64,000 bases of DNA from Oegoconia quadripuncta (Eukaryota; Arthropoda; Insecta; Lepidoptera; Autostichidae): NCBI GenBank assembly GCA_949316235.1, contig OX438751.1, positions 8,022,413 to 8,086,412 of the forward strand, read 5' to 3'. Position 1 is the first letter of the stretch, and each line of letters opens with the position of its first letter. This document shows, piece after piece, positions 56,093 to 64,000 of the stretch. A model generated the notes under the pieces. It did not search any database, was not told where the DNA came from, and worked only from the letters and a program-made list of their open reading frames with translations. The translations under genes and the position numbers were made by a program.

Positions 56093-56326
56093 CATTACTT
56101 TATAAAAAACAATGTTCTATTACTGTATCACCATCCCTAGTTACATTTCTTTAATCATTAGTAAAGACTGGACCTGAGGTAGTGATTAGTAGACAAACGT
56201 GAGTGTTAGAGAAAAATAAAACAAAAATAGGAAAAATATAAAGCTAAATAAACCTTCGCACTCATATTATCCATGATTTGACCAGTAATTACTACCTCAG
56301 ATTTGAGTTCTAATAATTAACATTCC

Positions 56327-58176
56327 TTATTCTTTCCACTCCGAAAGTTCATCAAAATCCATGTCTTCTATAACACAAGCAGGTTCATTTTTGATAGTAC
56401 TGGGTTTAACTTCTTTCTTCAGTCCTGTTTTGATGTCCTTGACTAACTTCTGACTTTCTTCAAAAAACTGGTTAGGGTGATTTATACCTAAGCCGAGATC
56501 TACATTATGGACAGCATCAAAGTATTTACTGCAAGCAATTTGGTAGTGTCCCTTCTTGGCCATCTCAACTACATCATTAATGCCTGTAACAATTAATAAA
56601 AAAAAATTAATGCTTAGTAAAAATATTTCAGTAAAAAATGTGTTATTTTTTTATCCATAACAGGTTAGTGCTTGGCCTCAGTTAAACCTTGCTGTTAAGA
56701 GACAATAAGGTCAAAGGTGGAATGCTTTATTCCTACCTTTGGATTAAGACAGACATATATAATATAAGGTGATAGTTGGCCAGGCAGACAATTAAAAACA
56801 CCCTAACACCAACTAGACCAATTACTAATATGTACTTCATGTGGAATTAAACTTGTGGGCTCATTTTTGTAAACTTTATGTTGTTCATTGAGCCATGGAG
56901 GCGGTTGATGGTGGATGTGACATAAATAATCCTAATAAACTATACCTTGAACATCAAATCCATATCCTTGCAGTCTATTCTTCAAATTGGTTGCATCACA
57001 GTGTCTATATGGGCAACCATGACAATCACCTGGTCCAACAGAACCACTTATGATTTTCATACAATTAAATGGTGAATAGTTCTTTTTGCTTCCCTCTTTG
57101 CCATAATTATATCTAATATTATAAGAATAGCTCTTTTCAAATTTGTCCATATCCATAATTTTAGTAAACTCGTCTCTCCAAAATCTGAGAGAATCTTCAA
57201 GGGTCACACCAATACCTTTTATGAAGAGGCCATACTGAAGTCTACCTCCATGTTTTAAGTGGTGGGCTGTACGTAATTGCTCATGCAGTTGTCTCATACA
57301 TAGAGGGTATGACTTTACTGATAATGAGTCCAGACTCTCAATTGGCACCACTGATTTTGTGTCACTATAGTCATTGCCAGAATATGACTGGTGCAGACCT
57401 TTCAGTAAACAGACTAATCGCTCATCCTGCTCTATTTCACCTAGGTGTTGGCAAGCAATTGCCAAACTTTGTTTCAAATGAGTTCTGAATTGTGCAGATA
57501 GCACTGATATGAAGTCCTTGTGAGGAATGTATGCATATCCACTTCTCAGGTAAACTTTTCTTGCCTTAACCAAATCCAATACCTCATAGAATTTCACTTT
57601 GTAAAATTTCATAGTCTCTATATCTGAATGTGCAGTGGATTCTCTTAAGTAATTAATTACATCATTTTTTTCCTCATCAGATATGTTGGTATAGCACAAG
57701 TGGTTTAGTTTGAAAAAAGCATCAATAGCGTCACCTCTCATAGTCATGAATCTCATTTTAAACAATTCCAATTCCCTTGATATAAACCATCGCCGTAGCT
57801 CTTCTGTTCTGCAATAGGCTAGTCTCAATATGAAATGGGCAATGTGATCTTTACGTCTGGCTTGCAAGTCAGTTTCCTGGGTTCCACATGCAGATTTCTC
57901 GCAAAGCTTTGAATAATACTTGAGACCTTGGGTTCGCAACTCATTTAAAACGAAGGTAGTCCAATCATCAGAGTACAACCTGAGACCTTTTAAAGTAGTC
58001 CCTGTAGCTAAAGTTCTCAATAAAGACAACCTTTCCAGTGCTAAAGATTCAAATTCTTGAAGAGATATATTTTCAGTAGGTGGCATTTTATACATTTGCA
58101 GATCATGCGCATACGTTTCGACGAGGCTACCCGTAAGGACTGCTTTAGAAGACTTTCTTTTTATATTTAAATCCAT
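56327..58176 (-). CDS. PRIM2: DNA primase large subunit (PRIM2)
   Basis: Regulatory subunit of the DNA polymerase alpha-primase complex; helps PRIM1 begin RNA primers and hand them to Pol alpha, in the nucleus. Exons on the minus strand: 58176-56946 and 56583-56327, with GT/AG sites (gtatag donor, tgttacag acceptor) joining DVQ-G-INDVVEMAKK; 495 aa (human 509). The N-terminal helical domain contains RRKDHIAHFILRLAYCRTEE, matching the family. The C-terminal Fe-S domain keeps PLCMRQLHEQL, HLKHGGRLQYGLFIKGIG, YSYNIRYNYGKEG, HGCPYRHCD and HPNQFFEES. Four cysteines fit the 4Fe-4S ligands: Cys293, Cys372, Cys388 and Cys428 (human spacing 80/17/40, here 79/16/40). The C-terminal tail is acidic. The start is the first ATG before the conserved region. 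Appears intact. Confidence 0.97.
56645..56740 (+). repeat. Repeat fragment in the PRIM2 intron
   Basis: TTTTTTTATCCATAACAGGTTAGTGCTTGGCCTCAGTTA and GGTCAAAGGTGGAA match the repeat at 13245-13340, with moderate divergence. Confidence 0.5.
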
Positions 58177-58984
58177 GTTGACTTACAATAAATAATTGAA
58201 TTTGCAATGTGAAACATATACTATTCACCTCTTCCCACCACGGGTCACTGAGCGAGCATGCATAGAAAATGAAATCACACAGCAACACCCGCCGTAGCTG
58301 AATTGAATAGGTCCCTTGTAACAAGCAACAAAGATTTACTATACTCTTCAGGTACGTCCTGACGGACAGATATTATTCTTATAGTAAAGCTTCTAATCTA
58401 TTCCCAATGGTAATTCACTTCACTTCCCTTTTAGGGGATCTAAGGCTCAATCATAATTCACTTCACTTTTTGGAGGTTTTTGTTTGACGATCAATTCAAT
58501 TCTTTGGTTTTTCATCTATCGCAAGCATTTTTTGGCGGCATGTTTGGTTGACGTAAATTTTTTTAAGTCTTAGTCTGGAGTCTAGTCCTTCGGCCGTCCT
58601 CCATTTTTTTAAAGTAGCTTGGCCGTAAATCCGTCAAACACGACTCTCCTCCGAGCTGCGTTCACCACAAACTTCAACCTAGCAACTTGTCACTAGTCGT
58701 CGGACATAACGCGCGGCTAGAAAATAATTACAAAAATAACATTGTAAAACGTCGTGACATATATATCGCTCATTCACAAACTTAACGAGTAAGAAACTCA
58801 GGGGTTACTCTTTTAAATAAATATTTTTACAATTTATGTTTCGGCAAAGACAAAAGAAAATAATAAGCTGAATTTGGCCGAGCGGTTCATTCAGGTCTGT
58901 TTGGCGGGACCCTGGATGGATGCTGCATTCGGCCGTGTGATTGGATCACGGTACTCCAATTGTAGGCTACGGTAACCCAATTGA
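58177..58984. promoter_or_regulatory. PRIM2 upstream region
   Basis: About 800 bp upstream of the PRIM2 start (minus strand) with no coding sequence. CAATCATAATTCACTTCACTT and GGTAATTCACTTCACTTCC repeat the string AATTCACTTCACTT at about 58411 and 58457. A promoter is presumed from position only. Confidence 0.4.
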
Positions 58985-59250
58985 GAGCGTCGGTGGCTCA
59001 AAGATTAAGACGCGGTTTCCCAATTTGGGAGGTCCGGGTTCGATTCCTAGGCAGGCCATGTAACTATGAGTTTTTAAATTTAATTACTTGTGTGAATTTA
59101 TCCTACTGCTCTTAAACGGTGAAGGACATCGTGAGGAAACCTGCATGCCTTAGAAATAAAAATTCAAAGGCATGTGAAGTCCCCAACCCGCACTGGTTCA
59201 GCGCCTATATCCCTGCAGTAGAATGTTTACGGGCTGATGATGATGATGAC
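58985..59250 (+). mobile_element. tRNA-derived SINE of a second family
   Basis: Head GCGTCGGTGGCTCAAAGATT with a B-box GGTCCGGGTTCGATTCCTAG, body TGAAGGACATCGTGAGGAAA and GAAGTCCCCAACCCGCACTG, 3' end GGCTGATGATGATGATGA. The (GAT)n tail and non-tRNA body mark it as a SINE. It is unrelated to the SINE at 9725 except for the tRNA-like head. Confidence 0.75.
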
Positions 59251-59262
59251 CCCAATTGTTCC

Positions 59263-60110
59263 TGTATAATGCAACAGATCTGATACAGAAAAACGCAAAT
59301 CCTTGGGAAATAAAGGCTTTATTCAGCTTTGAAAATAAACCAATATTAAATTATAGAGTGACAGACATTACATAGTACATAGAGTAGGAAGTTCACAGAG
59401 AAACATAGATTATCTTATTCTTCCTCAGTTGATTACTTGCAAACGTAGTCTTCTAGGTAAGCAGGTGATCTTCGAGTCCTGCATGAACGACGAGGAACAG
59501 TCGATCCAGGTATCGATACAGAAGGCCCCGCATCGAACTCTTCGGGTTCTGAGTGATTCTGTGCATCACTTTCATTACCGTAGTTCTAATTTAATCTTTA
59601 TATTCCTCATTTGACATTGGCGCTAATTGTCTGTTAGAAACAGTTGTTTCTCTTCCATCAGGTAAGCGTACAAAAGAATAAGCAGGGTTTGCTTGTAATA
59701 ATACGACTTCCTCTACTAATGGCTCGTATTTGGAAGAGCGAAAGTTTTTATTCATCAACACTATTCCAGAATTAGTTAACCATGTTGGAAGTGATTCGCC
59801 ATTTGGTCACCGGCGAGTATGGTGAAACATTCGTTCATGTGGCGTGCAGTTTGTACATAGTAGTAGGTACATAGTAACGAGCGGATATCATGCAACACGG
59901 GTAACACCTGCTTTGACTTTAGGAACAGTTGAATGGTGCGCCATAGTGTTCCATTTAATCGTACAACTTGACCATTTCCTTGGGGGTAAAAGGACGTCGT
60001 GTGACTACTCGCAATACCCAAAGAGATCAAGAATTGTTGAACACGATCTGACATAAAAGAAGACCCCCTATCTGAATGAAGAACGAATCTAAGCATTTAG
60101 TGAAAGACAT
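59263..60110 (-). pseudogene. Decayed gypsy-type (Ty3) integrase C-terminus and possible LTR
   Basis: On the minus strand from about 60090: FVLHSDRGSSFMSDRVQQFL, TTSFYPQGNGQVVRLNGTLW, i.e. the second catalytic Asp and the normally N-G-x-x-E-R region of a Ty3/gypsy integrase, with the Glu replaced by Val. A stop interrupts at about 59776; the frame then continues to NRQLAPMSNE and ends at CRTRRSPAYLEDYVCK near 59441. 59263-59372 begins and ends with TGTAATG/CATTATACA-like borders and may be a short LTR. The element is interrupted upstream by the copia element at 60128. Confidence 0.7.
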
Positions 60111-60127
60111 TTTTTTGTATTATAAAG

Positions 60128-60390
60128 TGTTGCTAACCAACCAGTTGTTTACTCTGTCCGTCAATGTGTATGAAGAACTGTTCGAATTGTATTTGTTTTA
60201 TTATACCTATATTTACATATTGAACTAAAAGTTTCGGACTATTTACAAGTGTATGTACTAACAGTGTTTACAGACTATTTTTGAACTTTCGTGTGCTAAC
60301 TTTATTTTTCGTGTGACGTGTTCAACACTTTTTAGCTTCCTATTTTAGCTACCTACATCTCGGTAAGCAATCTTTCTCCTCTGCTAAACA
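60128..60390 (+). repeat. Candidate copia 5' LTR
   Basis: Begins TGTTGCTAACCAACC and ends TCTGCTAAACA immediately before a primer-binding-site-like GGTTATTGGTCCAG. The TG...CA ends and the length of 263 bp are usual for copia LTRs. The boundary is inferred from one LTR only. Confidence 0.6.
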
Positions 60391-60407
60391 GGTTATTGGT
60401 CCAGAAG
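60391..60407 (+). other. Candidate copia primer-binding site
   Basis: GGTTATTGGTCCAGAAG directly follows the LTR. Insect copia elements prime from an internal part of initiator tRNA-Met with a GGTTATGGGCCCAG-like site (family knowledge); this is close but not identical. Confidence 0.5.
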
Positions 60408-60436
60408 AAAGGAAGTGAATATCGTTCAGAAAAATA

Positions 60437-60919
60437 ATGGATTACTCGATGAAAATACAAATAGGTAAATTAAATGGGAAGGGTAACTGGAGTACTTGGA
60501 AGTATAAAGTTACTGCTTTACTAAATGGTACACCGGGCGCTTTAGAAGCAGTAGAAGGTACATTCCAAAAACCCACTCCACCCAACACTGGTGCAGGAGA
60601 TGCGGAAGTAAGCGCTTATAATAAGGTCCTGGCCAATTATAAGAGGACTGAATCTGGCGCACTGCTAATGTTGACCACCAACATGACAGAAGAAACACTT
60701 AAAAAGGTAATGAGATATAGAACTGCAAAAGAAGTGTGGCAAGAATTACACAGGCTAATTGACGGCGAAACAGAAGCTAAGGTTTACAGCTTATGCCTAG
60801 AGTTCTTTGGCTTGAAATATAATAAGGATGATGATATTCCCACTCATATTTCCAAATTAAAGAATATCTGCAACAAAATGTGCTTAGAAGTTTCGAAAGG
60901 CGATAAAACCGCTATGTAA
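60437..60919 (+). pseudogene. copia gag, N-terminal part
   Basis: 160 codons from an ATG: MDYSMKIQIGKLNGKGNWST, WKYKVTALLNG, then AKEVWQELHRLIDGETEAKV, typical of the UBN2/gag domain of copia-type elements. A stop at 60917 ends it before the zinc knuckle. A full gag would be longer. Confidence 0.8.
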
Positions 60920-60923
60920 GGCC

Positions 60924-61361
60924 TTGGATACATTAGATGACCGATTTTTCAATTTTAAGTCAAGCTGGCTAATGCTAAAGCAGACTGAGAAGACTATGGA
61001 CAGGTTAACTAGTCACCTATCCGCTTTTAAAGGACATAGAGTTCGCAAGTGCAAGAAGTGGATTAAGGATGGGCGGCCACCTAAACCAACTCCAGGCACG
61101 TCAGCATCAAGCTCCAAGTGCAAGCAAGTTCCAAATATTACCTTGATGAGCTCCCTGTTGGTAAATGTTTGCTCTGATGTACAGATACAAGAACGCGAGA
61201 ACTGGTACGTAGATAATGGTGCAACAACGCATATCACCGAGTTTCATGAATTCGATTCAGACCACGCTGTATCAACAGCTGACGGGACCATCATCCCTGC
61301 ATTAAGACAAGGCACCGTAGTGGTAGAAACGAATGTCAATGACAAGAAAGAGAAATATTAA
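60924..61361 (+). pseudogene. copia gag end, zinc-knuckle relic and protease
   Basis: Continues gag (MDTLDDRFFNFKSSW). The CCHC knuckle survives only as its second half, GHRVRKCKKW. The aspartic protease motif follows as WYVDNGATTHIT at about 61200-61240 (usual form D-S-G-A; Asn replaces Ser). The frame ends at 61361. Confidence 0.75.
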
Positions 61362-61430
61362 CTTGGAAATGTGTGATTAGTACCACTTCTAACAAAAAAA
61401 CTTTTCTTAACACTAGCAACACAAGATTTC

Positions 61431-62913
61431 TTGAAGAATAGCATTTTTACGTCGACGACTACAGAATCTAAGCTAGAGATAGCAGGTACAACAAAAGTTG
61501 TTGGCAAGAGAGTCCTTATAGGAGGACTTTATAAGTTGGCCATGAAGACTGTCATGCCGCCAATGCAAAGCATTTTAGAAATCAATGCTATAACAGGTTC
61601 AAATTTACTGCAACTCTATCATGAACGTTTTGCACATCAAGACAAGAAGCAAGTATTCGCGTGGCCAAACGTGAATTAGGTATTCATCTTAGTCCTGATA
61701 AAGTGAAATGTGAGTGCTTTATTTTCGGGTAGTCACACCGAAAGCCGTTCGGAACAAGGGAAATAGCTTCAGCTGTAGGAGAGCTGATGCACACCGATGT
61801 CTGCGGTCCCTTCATCAACAGTATCTCAAAATTCAAGTACTTCGTACTATTTAAGGATGATTACTCAAGTTACCGCTTGGTTTACTTCATCAGGCAGAAA
61901 TCAGAAGTTAAAGATAAACTCTACAGTTGATACTCTTTAAGAACGCTGGGCATGTAGTCAAGACGCTACTCAGTGATAACGGCGGTGAGTTTGACAATCA
62001 GGCTGTACGAAAGATACTGCAAAGTCACGGTATTTAACAACGGCTCACTATGCCTTATACTCCTGAGCAGAACGGCTGCAGTGAGAAAGAAAACCGGACT
62101 CTTGTTGAATCTGCGACATCAATGATGTACACTGGAGGAGAATTACCGAAAGTGCCTTGGGCAGAACTTACTTATGTTCTTAATAGAACTGGACCCTGTA
62201 GAGTGGATACGAAGGTACCGTGTGAGCTGTGGCATGGAAAAAAGCCCAACATAAGCCACTTACGAGTCATCGGAAGCAAGTGCTTTGTGCATATTCCAAC
62301 ACCATGCCGTAAGAAAATGGATAAGAAAGCTGTTAAAGGAACGTTGTTAGGCTATGAAAACGACGATGGTAATCGAATCTGGGATGGAAGGAAGACAATC
62401 AGGTCAAGGGACATAACTTTCGAGAGCGATGTTAAGTTCCGGATTTCCACCAGAATCCCCATTCATTCAGAGGGAGTTGAGAATGATGCAGATATTGAAC
62501 GCGTTTTCGAGCTAAAGCGAGAACCGAATGAATTCGTTCATGAACATGTTCTAGAGGGAGATAGAACACAAGGTCAAGACCAAGTTCATGAGAGTGAGGA
62601 TCATGGCGAGACCGATGAGAACGAGGGTCGAGATGAAGTTCGTGATAACGAGGGACTTAGTGACAACGACGATAACGGTGATTGTTTTATTGATGCTGAT
62701 GTAGAGCAACTAGAAGTGGTTGAGCCTCTTCAAGAAATGGAGCCTCGATATAACTTGAAAAACAGATCAACCATCTCACGTCCCAAGAAGTTTGACGACT
62801 ACGTTTGTTTCGTAGGCATTGAGAGATTCCCATGCACTTATAAGGAAGATATAGAGACAAAAGAATCTCTAGCTGACAATAAGGTTAGGACGCTGTTGCG
62901 ATTTACCGCCTGA
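61431..62913 (+). pseudogene. copia integrase (GAG-pre-integrase and DDE core)
   Basis: 61431-61679 encodes the pre-integrase zinc-binding region (LLQLYHERFAHQD). The integrase core follows in broken frames: HTDVCGPF (about 61792), LSDNGGEFDN (about 61970) and PEQNGCSEKENRTL (about 62063-62104), i.e. the D-D-E catalytic residues. 62050-62913 is one open frame of 287 codons, including a C-terminal region with an acidic linker (SDNDDNGD). Stops at about 61731, 61928 and 62037 disrupt it. Confidence 0.85.
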
Positions 62914-64000
62914 CAGAAAGGCACTGCCGTGTAAATGGGTTTTCTGAATCAAATGGAACCAAGACGGCCCTTAGACAAATATAAGTCGCGATTAGTAGAC
63001 AAGGGGTTCAAGCAACGAAAAGGAGCTGATTAATTTAGTCCGGTCGGTCGGATGGCTACGATAAGAGCTTTATTAAGTGTCAGTGCCAACGAGATGCTGC
63101 ATCTAACACAATTTGATGTCTCGACAGCTTTTCTAAATGGTACACTCAAAGAGGAAATCTACATGAAAGGAGGAAAGTAACCTGATGGTTTCAGCGATGG
63201 CACATCAAAAGTTTTTCGACTCATGAATAGTTTATACGGCCTGAAGCAATCATGGAGATGCTGAAACTCGTGCTTCGAAGAGATCCTTATAGAGAAAGGC
63301 TTCGTACAGAATACAGCTGATTGTTGCCATTTTACAAAGAAAATGGGAGATAAAAAGATTCTCATAACTCTGTATGTAGATGACGGGCTTGTAACCACTG
63401 CAGATGAAGATCTGGCGACGCAGTTCTTCAAGGAACTTAGGAATACGCTGAAGATCACAACTAAACCAGCCTCATTTTATTTGGGATTGGAAATTGCTCG
63501 GTCCAAAGACGATTCCATATTGATTAAGCAGGAATGTTATATGACAAAGATCTTGGAACGCTTCCGGATGATAGACTGTAATCCAGTCTCAACACCTATT
63601 GAAATTAATCAGACCCCTGAAACAGGGAAAGTTAACGACCCTGACGCCGAAGAATAAATTCCATACCGAGAGGCTGTAGGAGCATTAGCTTATTTGAGGA
63701 CAGGGACACGTCCTGACATTGCTTACGCTGTTGGGATAGTATCTAGAAAATTGGAGAATCCAACCAAGGCTGATTGGCTCAAAGATAAAAGGATATTTAG
63801 ATATCTCAAGGGAACAATGTCCTATGACATCAGATATAGTTCTGACTTTGCTACAGCCTGTATTGAATGCTACAGCGATGCAGATCATGGTAGCGACCAG
63901 CAAACTGGACGCTCTACGACAGGAGTTGCATGCCTATTTGCTGGCGGAGTTGTCTCATGGCTAAGTCGAGCATCGGTTGCGATCTCAACAACTGAGGCTG
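62914..64000 (+). pseudogene. copia reverse transcriptase / RNase H, partial
   Basis: Broken frames read YKSRLVDKGFKQRKGAD, TQFDVSTAFLNG, LMNSLYGLKQS, catalytic LYVDDGLVT (about 63370-63395), FYLGLEIARS, then RPDIAYAVG and RNase H (CYSDADHGSDQQTGRSTTG, about 63868-63925) continuing off the window. Stops at about 63178, 63262 and 63655 are seen. Confidence 0.85.

Larger units (their letters stand above)
60128..64000 (+). mobile_element. Degenerate copia-type (Ty1) LTR retrotransposon, runs off window end
   Basis: Order: LTR, primer-binding site, gag, protease, integrase, reverse transcriptase, RNase H. This order (integrase before RT) defines the Ty1/copia group. The pol frame is broken by many stops and shifts (for example after 61361, 61679, 61731, 62913 and 63657), so this copy is inactive. 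The 3' LTR is outside the window. It sits in the opposite orientation next to the gypsy remnant and probably inserted into it. Confidence 0.9.

Noticed and set aside
56174..56300. TGAGGTAG string resembling the let-7 seed, with an inverted partner at 56284
   Set aside because: Only 8 nt agree with let-7; the rest does not, and the paired arm is about 95 nt away without continuous pairing. Chance or a short inverted repeat.

Overview
This window looks like nuclear DNA of a moth or butterfly (Lepidoptera). The evidence is AT-rich, intron-containing genes with insect-like protein sequences, frequent TACCTAC/GTAGGTA strings, and interspersed repeats of types familiar from lepidopteran genomes: tRNA-derived SINEs, LINE 3' ends with short tandem tails, and many small inverted-repeat elements. 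The order is inferred from repeat character and protein similarity; no search was run. All splice models below were read by eye from GT/AG sites and frame continuity.

Five protein-coding genes are supported. From the left: (1) a minus-strand chaoptin/Artichoke-like secreted leucine-rich-repeat protein, exons 4949-5091, 1520-4143 and 1-1418, whose 3' end is outside the window; (2) a plus-strand L-threonine 3-dehydrogenase (TDH), four exons 22669-31213, complete, 341 aa; (3) a minus-strand TMEM18, four exons 48643-43265, complete, 147 aa; (4) a plus-strand Golgi apparatus protein 1 (GLG1), seven exons 49818-56053, complete, 1099 aa; (5) a minus-strand DNA primase large subunit (PRIM2), two exons 58176-56327, complete, 495 aa. 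TMEM18 and GLG1 are divergent across about 1.2 kb; GLG1 and PRIM2 converge with 273 bp between stop codons. The genes have unrelated roles (cell surface, mitochondrial threonine breakdown, nuclear membrane, Golgi, DNA replication) and do not form a pathway.

The remaining sequence is mostly transposon-derived: a 5'-truncated LINE with an open reverse-transcriptase frame (20018-21944), several decayed LINE remnants, four copies of a tRNA-derived SINE plus a second SINE type, at least five families of short inverted-repeat elements, a decayed gypsy-type integrase remnant (about 59263-60110, minus) and, next to it, a degenerate copia-type LTR retrotransposon (60128 to the window end, plus). A DNA-transposon-like element of about 1.1 kb with roughly 100-bp terminal inverted repeats and a cysteine-rich ORF fragment lies in GLG1 intron 5 (54390-55492).

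I found no operon, CRISPR array or clearly new system. The observations most worth a second look are the GLG1-intron element, a cluster of GCATGC palindromes in the TMEM18/GLG1 divergent promoter, the nested insertions with visible target duplications or boundaries, several strong hairpins, and the long Asn/Ser/Thr-rich tail of the LRR protein.
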